A DNA stretch of 64,000 nt, from the NCBI GenBank assembly GCA_032681305.1, contig CP136340.1, positions 372,001 through 436,000 on the forward strand, written 5' to 3'. This DNA is from HIMB114 sp008638005. GTDB taxonomy: Bacteria > Pseudomonadota > Alphaproteobacteria > Pelagibacterales > Pelagibacteraceae. The notes under the pieces are model-generated. The model saw only the letters and a list, made by a program, of their open reading frames with translations. It did not search any database and was not told where the DNA came from. Position 1 is the stretch's first letter, and each line of letters opens with the position of its first letter. Positions 1 to 8,187 of the stretch are shown here, piece after piece. The translations under genes were made by a program, and so were the position numbers.

Positions 1-373
1 TCCTCAAGATCAACTGGGTTCTGATATCGATGCTACAAACATTTTAAATCCAGAACATAAAACTAAAGTTTATCATGTAACAAAAGAAATTTTAACTGCT
101 GCAGACAAATATTATCAAAGTGGTTTTAGTGGAATTTATTACATTCCAAAAAAAAATAAGTTTAGTATTTTAATAGCTGGCATGTTGTACCAATCTATTG
201 GGAACAAAGTTTTAAATAATAATGAAAAATTTTTAAAACAACGAGTTTATCTAACTCTGTTTGAAAAGATTATCATTTTAATAAAAGAATATTTAACACA
301 AACAAAAACTTTAAATCATGCCGAGCCTCATCATCAAACCCAAATGCTTCACCAACCTTACCTTAACTTATGA
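1..373 (+). CDS. crtB: Phytoene synthase, C-terminal part (cut by window edge)
   Basis: The reading frame is open from base 2 to the TGA at 371-373; the N-terminal half lies outside the window. The visible 123 residues resemble the C-terminal region of squalene/phytoene synthases: a segment with ADKYYQSGFSGIYYIP, then a helix ILIAGMLYQSIGNKV and a basic end. Phytoene synthase joins two geranylgeranyl diphosphates to make phytoene, the first committed carotenoid step. The active-site Asp motifs are not in view, so the call rests on the C-terminal pattern and on the lycopene cyclase and Blh genes that follow. The stop overlaps the next start (ATGA at 370-373), which suggests translational coupling. 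Confidence 0.82.
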   Translation, partial: PQDQLGSDIDATNILNPEHKTKVYHVTKEILTAADKYYQSGFSGIYYIPKKNKFSILIAGMLYQSIGNKVLNNNEKFLKQRVYLTLFEKIIILIKEYLTQTKTLNHAEPHHQTQMLHQPYLNL

Positions 374-1470
374 TGCATTATGATATTGTCATTATTGGAG
401 CGGGTTGTTCAGGATTATCATTGGCTTATGAAATGGTTAAACAACAAAAACTCGATCAAAAAATTATTATTATTGATAGTAAAAAAGAATTTGTAAAAGA
501 TCGAACCTGGTCTTTTTGGAAAATCTTAGAACATAATTTTGAAGATTGTTTAGAAAAACAATGGTCAAAGTTTTCAGTCCAATTAAATCAAAAAATAAAA
601 ACGTTTGACCAGTTTCAATATCCTTATCAAACCATTAATAGTTTAAAATTTTACGAGAAAGTAAAAAATTTTATTCAAGATAAAATTGAAATTAAATTAG
701 ATTGCAAGGTAGAAAGTATCAATCAAAATAACAATGATTTTGAAATTAAAACCCATTTAGGAAATATTTCATCAAAATATATTTTAGATACTCGCAGTCC
801 CAAGCTAGAGACAGGACAGCTCTATCAACATTTCTATGGCATGGAGATTGAAACTGAAGATCAAGTATTTGATGAAGAGATGGTTAACCTTATGGACTTT
901 GACTGTGATCAAAAAGATGGGGTACATTTTTTTTACACCCTGCCTTTTTCTAAAAACAAAGCGCTCATTGAAACAACTTGGTTATCAAACATTGGTCAAC
1001 TTGATAAAAATGCTTACATTGAAGAATTAAAAAATTATATTTTAGATCGTTTTCCTAGAGCTAAAAATTACAAAATCATTAGAGAAGAAATAGGCGCTAT
1101 TCCTATGTTTAGAAGGCAAGTTTCAAACCAAAAAAATTATTATGATTTAGGACTAAGAGGAAATGTTAATCGTATGAGCACAGGTTACGCTTTTCCTTAC
1201 ATTCAAGAACAATCACAAAGGATTGCAAAAAACCTACCTCATTTAAGCGTCATGAGCCCTATCAGTTCAAAATATGAGTTTTTAGATCGTTTATTTGTTA
1301 AAGTTTTACAGAATAATTTTGAGAAAATGCCATCTATTTTTTTTAATATCTTTCAACCCTCTTATCAAAATGAAGTTATTCGTTTTTTATCAAGCAAAGG
1401 TACTCTATCAGATGATCTAAAAGCCATTTTGAAAATGCCAAAACTTTTATTCTTTAAAAATTTAATTTAA
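370..1470 (+). CDS. crtY: Lycopene beta-cyclase
   Basis: This flavoprotein-family enzyme of 366 residues cyclises both ends of lycopene to give beta-carotene. The N-terminus carries a dinucleotide-binding signature (G10-A-G12-C-S-G15), followed by RTWSFW at 45-50, a CrtY-family motif. EEIGAIPM (239-246) and the NRMSTGYAFPY stretch (267-277) are also as expected for bacterial CrtY. ATG at 370 overlaps the crtB stop; a second ATG at 373 is possible. The end (1468-1470) overlaps the blh start by one base. The product feeds Blh. The length is slightly short for CrtY and no domain is missing. Confidence 0.93.
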   Translation: MMHYDIVIIGAGCSGLSLAYEMVKQQKLDQKIIIIDSKKEFVKDRTWSFWKILEHNFEDCLEKQWSKFSVQLNQKIKTFDQFQYPYQTINSLKFYEKVKNFIQDKIEIKLDCKVESINQNNNDFEIKTHLGNISSKYILDTRSPKLETGQLYQHFYGMEIETEDQVFDEEMVNLMDFDCDQKDGVHFFYTLPFSKNKALIETTWLSNIGQLDKNAYIEELKNYILDRFPRAKNYKIIREEIGAIPMFRRQVSNQKNYYDLGLRGNVNRMSTGYAFPYIQEQSQRIAKNLPHLSVMSPISSKYEFLDRLFVKVLQNNFEKMPSIFFNIFQPSYQNEVIRFLSSKGTLSDDLKAILKMPKLLFFKNLI

Positions 1471-2387
1471 TGAAATTGGTTAAAAATATTCACATTACAT
1501 TTTTATCGGCTTTCAGCAGTTTGGGTTTGGTTTGTTATGCGTTGCTACAAAACCAATGGATTGAAAATGACATTTCCCTTTTAATTTTTTGTTTTATTTT
1601 AATTTTAACTCTTGGTGTATCTCATGGCGCCTTAGATCATCTTCGAGGTGCAAAAATTTTAAAGCCTATTTTAAAAGGAAGGTGGTTTTTGGTTTTTTAT
1701 CCTGGCTATATTAGCCTTTCATTATTTGTCATTATTTGCTGGATATTATTTCCATCAATCTCATTATTGATATTTCTTTTAGTTGCAGGATACCATTTTG
1801 GCGAAGAGGATTTGAGTTTTTTTAAAGAAGAGCAAGGTTTAATATTTAACATGACGGGGTTTTTAAAGGGATTTTTAATTATAACATTATCGCTTCATTT
1901 TAATTTTGAGACCACTTCAACTTTTTTTAATTATCTGATGGTTGATATAACCCCTTATTCAGATCTGAAGTCTTATACCTCTATATTATTTGCTATAAAT
2001 TTATTGTTATTAATTATGGGTACAATTTATTTATTTAAAAATCATTTAAATGAATTAGTTTTAATTTTACTTGAGATTATTCTTATTATTATAAGTTTTA
2101 AGTATTTACCCTTGATTTTAGCATTCACACTTTATTTTTGTTTTCTTCATTCATCAAAACATATCACTGGCCTCGCTAAAGAATTGGATGGTGATGATTT
2201 GATTAATGGTTTTAGGTTATTTGCAAAAAAAGCAATTCCTTTAACCGTTTTAACAGGGATTGGTGCGGTAAGTATTGTTTTTTTTCTCAATCATTCACTG
2301 ACAGAAAATATTATTCAAACTATCTTTATAGGTTTAGCTTCACTTACCCTCCCCCATATATTATTAGAAGTGATAGATAAAAAATAA
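1470..2387 (+). CDS. blh: Beta-carotene 15,15'-dioxygenase, Brp/Blh family
   Basis: This integral membrane iron enzyme of 305 residues cleaves beta-carotene into two retinals, the chromophore of rhodopsins. The histidines expected to bind iron are visible: SHGALDH (H52 and H57), AGYHFGEEDL (H109, followed by acidic residues) and FLHSSKH (H227, H231). The rest is a series of hydrophobic helices. The gene shares one base with crtY upstream (TAATG) and one with ispH downstream. In marine bacteria this gene marks a proteorhodopsin retinal pathway; the opsin itself is not in this window. Confidence 0.93.
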   Translation: MKLVKNIHITFLSAFSSLGLVCYALLQNQWIENDISLLIFCFILILTLGVSHGALDHLRGAKILKPILKGRWFLVFYPGYISLSLFVIICWILFPSISLLIFLLVAGYHFGEEDLSFFKEEQGLIFNMTGFLKGFLIITLSLHFNFETTSTFFNYLMVDITPYSDLKSYTSILFAINLLLLIMGTIYLFKNHLNELVLILLEIILIIISFKYLPLILAFTLYFCFLHSSKHITGLAKELDGDDLINGFRLFAKKAIPLTVLTGIGAVSIVFFLNHSLTENIIQTIFIGLASLTLPHILLEVIDKK

Positions 2388-3331
2388 TGAGTGAAACTTT
2401 AAATATTCTTCTATGTGCTCCCCGTGGATTTTGTGCTGGAGTGGACCGGGCAGTTGATATTGTTGAAAAAAGTTTAAAAAAATTTGGTGCACCCGTTTAT
2501 GTTAGGCATGAGATTGTTCACAATAAACATGTGGTTCAAACTTTGAAAGATAAAGGGGTTATATTTGTCGATGAGCTTGATGAAGTTGATGACAAATCAA
2601 GGCCTGTTATTTTTTCAGCACACGGTGTTGCTAAAAAAGTTTATGAAGACGCTGAAGTTAAAAATTTACAATTTATTGACGCGACTTGTCCTTTGGTTTC
2701 TAAAGTTCACCGCGAGGCAGAATTGCTTAATAAACAAGGTTATAAAATTATTTTAATTGGTCATAAAAATCATCCAGAAGTCATTGGAACCATGGGTCAA
2801 CTTCCAAATGGTGAGGTTAGGTTAATTGAAACCTTAGAAGATATCGATAATATTCAAGTTGATGATGAAAAAATTGCTTATATTACACAAACCACTTTGT
2901 CGGTTGATGACACCAAAGACATCATCGAAGCTTTAAAGGTTAAATTTCCTAAGATTAAAGAACCTATTAAAAGTGATATATGTTACGCCACAACCAACAG
3001 GCAAGCAGCCGTTAAAAACATTGCAAATCGTTGTGATGTGTTCCTTATTGTTGGCAGTCAACAATCTTCAAATTCTCAAAGATTAGTTGAAGTCGCTAAA
3101 AAAAATGGAAGTAAAGAAAGTTACCTTGTTTATCAAGATTTCAAATTACCCGTAGAGCTTATTAAAAATGCAAAATGTATTGGGGTGTCATCAGGTGCGT
3201 CTGCGCCAGATATTTTGGTTGATCGTTTACTTGATCAAATTAAAGAAATTAGAAAAATTAAAGTTGAAGAAGTTGAGATGGTTAAAGAAAACGTAGAATT
3301 TAAACTTCCTAAAGAATTAAGAGATCACTAA
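2387..3331 (+). CDS. ispH: 4-hydroxy-3-methylbut-2-enyl diphosphate reductase
   Basis: IspH (LytB) performs the last step of the MEP pathway, making isopentenyl and dimethylallyl diphosphate with an iron-sulfur cluster. The 314-residue protein has the three cluster cysteines at C16 (RGFCAGVD), C101 (DATCPLV) and C199 (SDICYATTNR), plus the catalytic Glu in HPEVIGTMGQ (E131). It starts inside the blh stop codon, so isoprenoid precursor supply is coupled to retinal synthesis. Its TAA overlaps tail-to-tail with the ispA stop on the other strand (CTAA at 3328-3331). Confidence 0.96.
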   Translation: MSETLNILLCAPRGFCAGVDRAVDIVEKSLKKFGAPVYVRHEIVHNKHVVQTLKDKGVIFVDELDEVDDKSRPVIFSAHGVAKKVYEDAEVKNLQFIDATCPLVSKVHREAELLNKQGYKIILIGHKNHPEVIGTMGQLPNGEVRLIETLEDIDNIQVDDEKIAYITQTTLSVDDTKDIIEALKVKFPKIKEPIKSDICYATTNRQAAVKNIANRCDVFLIVGSQQSSNSQRLVEVAKKNGSKESYLVYQDFKLPVELIKNAKCIGVSSGASAPDILVDRLLDQIKEIRKIKVEEVEMVKENVEFKLPKELRDH

Positions 3332-4206
3332 CTCTTTCTCTCAGTCATATAATTCATGACATTAATTAAAGAATTGGTATTTGAAAATTGTTTAAGACTA
3401 TTTTCTATCTCACTCTTAATCTTTGTTATCAGCTCTTTAGTTTTGTCTTCTCCAAGATAAGATAATAAAGTATTTTTTCCTTTAACCTCGTCTTGTTGGG
3501 AGGGTTTTCCAAGTGTTTCTTTTTTCCCATATTTATCTAAAAAGTCATCAGCAATTTGAAACAATAAACCCAGTTTGACTCCTATATCTTTAAAAGCTTC
3601 TCTTTCATTGTCCTTATTTGCTAAAATACAAGCCACCTCTGTGCAAAATCCCATAAGCGCACCTGTTTTTTTGTTTTGCATATCAATAATTAAATCTTGG
3701 CTAACTTTTTCTTTTTCTAAACTTAGATCATAAAACTGACCTCCGGCAATCCCAAGATGTCCTGAACAAAAAGATAGGGCATGAATAATTTTAGTTTTTT
3801 TTTCATCAGGAATTTTAAAATTATGATCTGATATCATTTCAAAAGCCATGGTTAACAAAGAACTTCCTGCGAGTATGGCTGTAAATTCACCATAAGCTTT
3901 ATGAGTACTTTCTTTTCCTCTTCTAAAATCATCATTATCCATAGAGGGTAAATCGTCATGGATGAGAGAATAACTGTGAACACACTCTATCGCTGCAGCG
4001 ATAGGTAAGTAGTCTTGTTCTTTAATATCAAAAACCTGACATGCTGCATGGACAAGGTACGATCTAATCATTTTGCCACCAGAAAATAAGCCGTACTTCA
4101 TTGCCTCAAATAACTTACTGTTTGAATTTTGATTTTTGAAATAAGAATTTAAATATGCATCAACCTTACTTGCATTAAGTTTAATTTCCTCCTGGATATT
4201 TGACAT
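3328..4206 (-). CDS. ispA: Polyprenyl (farnesyl/geranylgeranyl) diphosphate synthase
   Basis: This all-helical prenyltransferase of 292 residues condenses isopentenyl diphosphate with allylic diphosphates. The first aspartate-rich motif is HDDLPSMDND (D84, D85, D90) with RRG close behind; the second is DDFLD (220-224). Position downstream of xseB matches the common xseB-ispA arrangement, so the ispA name is used. The same family makes the C20 precursor for carotenoids (CrtE). Chain length cannot be fixed from sequence alone, and this gene may serve the carotenoid operon opposite it. It ends inside the ispH stop. Confidence 0.88.
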   Translation of the reverse strand: MSNIQEEIKLNASKVDAYLNSYFKNQNSNSKLFEAMKYGLFSGGKMIRSYLVHAACQVFDIKEQDYLPIAAAIECVHSYSLIHDDLPSMDNDDFRRGKESTHKAYGEFTAILAGSSLLTMAFEMISDHNFKIPDEKKTKIIHALSFCSGHLGIAGGQFYDLSLEKEKVSQDLIIDMQNKKTGALMGFCTEVACILANKDNEREAFKDIGVKLGLLFQIADDFLDKYGKKETLGKPSQQDEVKGKNTLLSYLGEDKTKELITKIKSEIENSLKQFSNTNSLINVMNYMTERKS

Positions 4207-4210
4207 GAAT

Positions 4211-4468
4211 TTATTTTTTGTTTCTTACAAAAGGCTTTTCAGTGACATTGCCATCTTTATCAATTTCAATTTGATCCACTTTCATATTCGCTTCTTTTAA
4301 TTTTTGATCACAATGTTTTTTTAACTGAATGCCTCTTTGATACTTTTCAATGGATTCTTCGAGTTCGATAGATCCGTTTTCTAATTCCGAGACGATACCT
4401 TCCAATTCTTCCATAGCCTTTTCAAAAGACATTTTTTCGATATCAGCGTATTTATTTGTTTTATTCAT
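4211..4468 (-). CDS. xseB: Exodeoxyribonuclease VII small subunit
   Basis: This 85-residue protein has the XseB pattern: SFEKAMEELEGIVSELENG followed by a coiled-coil helix SIELEESIEKYQRGIQLKKHC. The small subunit binds the XseA large subunit in a nuclease that trims single-stranded DNA. Four bases separate its stop from the ispA start, so the two genes form one transcript. The start region is divergent from sua5, leaving only about 40 bases for both promoters. Confidence 0.93.
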   Translation of the reverse strand: MNKTNKYADIEKMSFEKAMEELEGIVSELENGSIELEESIEKYQRGIQLKKHCDQKLKEANMKVDQIEIDKDGNVTEKPFVRNKK

Positions 4469-4507
4469 TTGTAGATTTTAAATGTGATGCATAATAAATA
4501 TTTCACC

Positions 4508-5452
4508 ATGAAAAACTATTCAAATATCTTTAAACCGACAAAAAAAAATTTGATCAAAGCAGCGAAGATATTAAAAAATAGTGGAATAGTGGCATTGCCA
4601 ACAGAAACAGTTTACGGATTAGCAGCAAATGCATATTCTGCTAAAGCCATTCATAAAGTTTACCAATTAAAAAAAAGGCCAAAAAAAAACCCTTTAATCG
4701 TTCATTTTGAAACTTTAAATTCTATAAAAAAAGAGACTGAACCAAACTTATATTTAAATAAACTGTTTAATAAGTTTTCACCAGGGCCTATAACTTATGT
4801 TTTAAAACTTAAGAAAAGTTCAAGAATTAGTAAAAAACTAACCAATCAATCTGGAACCGTTGCTTGCCGCGTTCCAGCTAACCCTTATTTTAGGAAAATG
4901 ATTAAATTAACCAAAACCCCTTTGGCGGCTCCTAGTGCCAATGTCAGTAACCATGTCTCCCCTACCTCAGCTAAAGATGTTTATGATGAATTTGGAAAAA
5001 AAATAAAATTTATCTTAGATGGTAAACAATCTAAGATAGGTTTAGAGTCTACGGTGATCAATCTTGTAGATAAACCAAGTATTTTAAGACCTGGAAAAAT
5101 AAGCATTACAGAAATCAAACGAGTTATAAAAAATATAAAAAAAAATAAATCTAATAAAATTTTGTCCCCCGGCCAATTAAAAAAACATTATTCACCAGGC
5201 ATTCCAATGTATTTAAATAAGAAAAAACCAAAAATAGATGGTGCATATATTACTTTTGGCAGAACAAATCTTAAGGGCAAAAATATATTTAACCTTTCAA
5301 AACAAGGCTCTCTGGAAGAAGTTGGGAAAAAACTGTACCAAACACTTCGTTTCATAAAGAAACAGGGTTTTAAAAATATTTCTGTCAAAAAAATTCCAAA
5401 TCAAGGTATTGGTATTGCCATCAATGATCGATTAAAAAGAGCATCCTCATGA
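4508..5452 (+). CDS. tsaC: Threonylcarbamoyl-AMP synthase (Sua5/YrdC/YwlC)
   Basis: This enzyme makes threonylcarbamoyl-AMP from threonine, bicarbonate and ATP, for the t6A modification at position 37 of tRNAs reading ANN codons. The YrdC domain shows ALPTETVYGLAA near the N-terminus, KKRPKKNPL, and SANVSNHVSPT. A C-terminal Sua5-type extension follows, with a linker SPGQLKKHYSPG, so this is the longer Sua5 form. In-frame starts also exist at 4484 (GTG) and 4487 (ATG). The ATG at 4508 fits the family start best, but no clear ribosome binding site decides it. The end overlaps the next gene by ATGA. Confidence 0.9.
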   Translation: MKNYSNIFKPTKKNLIKAAKILKNSGIVALPTETVYGLAANAYSAKAIHKVYQLKKRPKKNPLIVHFETLNSIKKETEPNLYLNKLFNKFSPGPITYVLKLKKSSRISKKLTNQSGTVACRVPANPYFRKMIKLTKTPLAAPSANVSNHVSPTSAKDVYDEFGKKIKFILDGKQSKIGLESTVINLVDKPSILRPGKISITEIKRVIKNIKKNKSNKILSPGQLKKHYSPGIPMYLNKKKPKIDGAYITFGRTNLKGKNIFNLSKQGSLEEVGKKLYQTLRFIKKQGFKNISVKKIPNQGIGIAINDRLKRASS

Positions 5453-6180
5453 AAAGAATTGAAGTCAAAAATTTAAAGAAACAGTTTAATACGATTGAAG
5501 CGGTTAAAGGGATTAATTTTCAAATTAATCAAAGTGAAACTTTAGCCCTGCTTGGCCCTAATGGTTGTGGAAAAACAACAACCATTGGAATGTTACTAGG
5601 TTTAATTACTCCAACCTCAGGTAACATTTTTATTAATGAACAAGAACTCAATTATAAAAATCACCAATTTTTAAGTATGATGAATTTTGCGTCTCCCTAT
5701 GTTGAGCTTCCTAAAAAATTAACCGTGTTAGAAAATTTAAAAGTTTATGGAAGAATGTATTTAATTAAAAACTTAAAAGATAAAATTGATCAACTCGTTG
5801 AAGATTTAAATTTAAAATCTTTTTTAAACAAAAGAACGGGTGAATTGTCATCTGGGCAAAAGAACAGAGTATCTTTGGCAAAATCTTTAATTAATGATCC
5901 AAAAATTTTATTGCTTGATGAACCCACGGCAAGCTTAGATCCTGATACAGGAGATTATGTTAGAAGTTATTTGGAAAAGTATAAAAAAGAAAATGATATT
6001 AGCATTCTACTGGCTTCACATAATATGGATGAGGTTACCAGATTAAGCGATGATGTATTAATGATGAAAGAAGGTCAAATTATAGATCACGGAAAAGCAA
6101 AAGAATTAATTGATAAACATGGTAGAGACACATTGGAACAAGTCTTCTTAAAATTAGTGAGGGAAAAAAATGAACATTAA
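5449..6180 (+). CDS. ABC-2 type transporter, ATP-binding protein
   Basis: This is the 243-residue nucleotide-binding subunit of an exporter. The Walker A motif GPNGCGKTT is at about 36-44. The signature region reads LSSGQKNR instead of the classical LSGGQ. The Walker B is LLLDEPTASLDPD, and the switch His is in ASHNMDE. The C-terminal TLEQVFLKL is typical of ABC-2 (CcmA/NodI-like) ATPases. It overlaps sua5 by four bases and the permease by eleven, so the two subunits are co-translated. The substrate cannot be read from sequence; polysaccharide, lipid or drug export are the usual roles. Confidence 0.9.
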   Translation: MKRIEVKNLKKQFNTIEAVKGINFQINQSETLALLGPNGCGKTTTIGMLLGLITPTSGNIFINEQELNYKNHQFLSMMNFASPYVELPKKLTVLENLKVYGRMYLIKNLKDKIDQLVEDLNLKSFLNKRTGELSSGQKNRVSLAKSLINDPKILLLDEPTASLDPDTGDYVRSYLEKYKKENDISILLASHNMDEVTRLSDDVLMMKEGQIIDHGKAKELIDKHGRDTLEQVFLKLVREKNEH

Positions 6181-6961
6181 AAGGTCTTCATCATTAATGT
6201 TAAGGCATTTTTATTTAATAAGATCGTCTTTTCCTAGAATCTTTGATCTTATTTATTGGCCAACAGTCCAAATTATACTCTGGGGATTTGTCTCTAAGTT
6301 TTTTACCATGCACAGTGATTATTTTAACAATGTCGCTGGTGTTATATTAAGTGCTGCTATTCTTTATGACTTTTTATTTAGATCAAGCATCAGTTATAAC
6401 ATGTTATTTTTAGAGGAAATTTGGAGTAGAAATATCATCAATTTATTTGTCTCCCCTCTTAAAATATCAGAAATTATATTAGCATTAACCTCCTCTGCAT
6501 TGATAAGAACAATGATTGGACTGGTTCCAGCGGCACTCATTGCTATTCCCCTTTTTGGAATATCAATATTTGAACTTGGGGTTCCCTTGATACTCTTATT
6601 ATTTAGTCTTTATTTGTTTGGTGTAACTCTTGGTCTTTTGGTAACAGCTGGACTTGTTAGATTTGGACCGTCATTTGAAAATGTGGCCTGGGCGAGCTTG
6701 TTTTTTATTGCTCCACTAGGGTGCATTTATTATCCAGTAGAAATACTTCCAAGTTGGGTTCAGCCTATAGCTCTTGGATTGCCTCTAGCTCATATATTTG
6801 AAGAAACGAGAAATATCCTAGTTAATCAACTTGTTAATTTTAAAAATATCTATTACGCAATTGGCCTTAATTTTATTTATCTAACATTAGCCATTTCAAT
6901 ATTTTACAAATCCTTTTCAAGCGCAAAACAAAAAGGAACGCTTGTAAATATTGGTGAATAA
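6170..6961 (+). CDS. ABC-2 type transporter, permease protein
   Basis: This is the membrane partner of the preceding ATPase. The 263 residues contain about six hydrophobic helices, with a conserved-looking block FFIAPLGCIYYPVEILPSW followed by LPLAHIFEETRN near the C-terminus, the region that typifies ABC-2 permeases. The start lies inside the ATPase gene. The substrate is unknown. It is the last gene before tRNA-Arg. Confidence 0.88.
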   Translation: MNIKRSSSLMLRHFYLIRSSFPRIFDLIYWPTVQIILWGFVSKFFTMHSDYFNNVAGVILSAAILYDFLFRSSISYNMLFLEEIWSRNIINLFVSPLKISEIILALTSSALIRTMIGLVPAALIAIPLFGISIFELGVPLILLLFSLYLFGVTLGLLVTAGLVRFGPSFENVAWASLFFIAPLGCIYYPVEILPSWVQPIALGLPLAHIFEETRNILVNQLVNFKNIYYAIGLNFIYLTLAISIFYKSFSSAKQKGTLVNIGE

Positions 6962-6990
6962 TTTCTAAAATCTTGATAAACAGTAAATAT

Positions 6991-7067
6991 GCGCCTGTAG
7001 CTCAACTGGATAGAGCGCCAGATTTCGGCTCTGGAGGTTCAGGGTTCGACTCCTTGCAGGCGCGCCA
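6991..7067 (+). tRNA. tRNA-Arg (anticodon TCG)
   Basis: A complete cloverleaf of 77 bases folds here. The acceptor GCGCCTG pairs with CAGGCGC, the D arm is GCTC...GAGC, and the anticodon stem CCAGA/TCTGG closes the loop TTTCGGC (anticodon TCG, position 37 G). The T arm is CAGGG-TTCGACT-CCTTG with a canonical T loop. The CCA end is encoded (7065-7067). By wobble it should read CGN codons, particularly CGA. Confidence 0.95.
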
Positions 7068-7071
7068 AAAA

Positions 7072-7128
7072 TTTTTCCTAATAAAATTTACATATCTTCC
7101 AAATTAAATAGGAAAAACACAAGATATG
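7072..7128. repeat. Two interleaved inverted repeats in the proX leader
   Basis: Arm A TTTTTCCTA (7072-7080) is perfectly complementary to TAGGAAAAA (7109-7117). Arm B CATATCTT (7091-7098) is perfectly complementary to AAGATATG (7121-7128). The order is A-B-A'-B', so the stems either exclude each other or form a pseudoknot. The loops are 10, 10 and 3 bases; a 3-base loop is too short to cross a full 9-bp stem, so alternative hairpins are more plausible. No T-run follows A', so it is not a plain terminator. It lies between tRNA-Arg and proX. Confidence 0.45.
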
Positions 7129-7206
7129 CCAAATACCACTTTATAGTTGTATACGGTTACACTGATACCAAATCTTTGTTACCACTACTTTTTGTATTTA
7201 AAAATA

Positions 7207-8169
7207 ATGAGATCACTAAGAATAGTTTTATGTGTATTATCAGTTGTATTTCTAACAACTGGTACGTTTGCAAAATCCCTTAAGATGTCGAGGGCTAACT
7301 GGGATACGGGATATTTTCATGCCGAAATCTATAAACTCGGTCTTCAAGAGCTAGGATATAAAATAAAAAAATTACGAGATGTTAAGCCTTCTGTTTTTTT
7401 CATTGGTGCTGCACAAGGAGATTTAGATCTCTGGGTAAACGGTTGGGAGGCTAACCAAAAAGCTTATATCGATGAGACTAAGGGTAAAGTTATCCCTGTT
7501 GGCTATGTTGCCAAAGGTGGAGGGATGCAAGGATACCTAATCGATAAAAAAACTGCTGAAAAACATAAAATCAAATCTATCCTCGATATTAAAAAGCACG
7601 CTAAAAAATTTGACCGAGATGGTGATGGTAAAGCTGACTTAGTAGCTTGCCCTCCAGGCTGGGGATGCGAAAAAGTGATTACTTCTCATTTTGAAGAGCT
7701 TAATTTAGGTGATTTTATCAATCCACTTAAGGCAGAATATTCTGCAACCTTAGCGGATACCGTTGCGGCATATAAAAATGGACAATCTATTTTTTATTAT
7801 ACTTGGGCACCTAATTGGATTTTTGGAACCTTAAAACTTGGACAAGATGTCGTTTGGATACATGTTCCAACAAAATCTAGAACAAAAGTAGCTGCAAAAA
7901 ATGCAACTATGAATGAAATTAATTTTGGTTTTGCACTAGATGATATTAGACCTTTTGCGAATAAAAGTTTTTTAAAAAATAATCCGAGAGCAAAAAAGTT
8001 TTTAGAAATTGCAAACATTCCAGTGGTAGACATATCTGCTCAAAATTTTCTCATGTACAAAGGAGAAAAGTCTCAAAGAGATGTTGAGCGACATGCAAAA
8101 GACTGGATCAACAAAAACCAAAAAAAATTTGATGGCTGGATTACAGAAGCCAGAAAATTTAAAATGTAA
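7207..8169 (+). CDS. proX: Glycine betaine/proline-type binding protein ProX, first copy
   Basis: This is a 320-residue periplasmic substrate-binding protein of an ABC importer for quaternary-ammonium osmolytes. A Sec signal peptide (MRSLRIVLCVLSVVFLTTGTFA) starts at the ATG at 7207; an in-frame upstream extension to 7147 would precede the signal peptide and is unlikely. ProX landmarks follow: WDTGYFHAE, WVNGWE, an acidic DRDGDGKAD loop, CPPGWGCE with two cysteines, and YYTWAPNW. These include the Trp residues that form the ligand cage in the family. The C-terminus shows DISAQNFLMYKGE and WINKNQKKFDGW. A related copy follows directly, so two binding proteins may share one permease. Exact ligand (betaine, DMSP, proline, choline derivative) is not determined. 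Confidence 0.92.
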   Translation: MRSLRIVLCVLSVVFLTTGTFAKSLKMSRANWDTGYFHAEIYKLGLQELGYKIKKLRDVKPSVFFIGAAQGDLDLWVNGWEANQKAYIDETKGKVIPVGYVAKGGGMQGYLIDKKTAEKHKIKSILDIKKHAKKFDRDGDGKADLVACPPGWGCEKVITSHFEELNLGDFINPLKAEYSATLADTVAAYKNGQSIFYYTWAPNWIFGTLKLGQDVVWIHVPTKSRTKVAAKNATMNEINFGFALDDIRPFANKSFLKNNPRAKKFLEIANIPVVDISAQNFLMYKGEKSQRDVERHAKDWINKNQKKFDGWITEARKFKM

Positions 8170-8187
8170 CTTAAGGAGAAAAAAGAC

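Noticed and set aside
7072..7128. Calling the proX leader repeats a SAM-II/SAM-V riboswitch
   Set aside because: The interleaved layout is similar, but no known consensus was recognised, and the short last loop does not suit an H-type pseudoknot with a full stem; listed only as an unexplained repeat.
6991..7206. tRNA-Arg as an integration site for a mobile element carrying the proX genes
   Set aside because: No integrase, no repeat of the tRNA 3' end downstream, and the proX genes match the window in composition.
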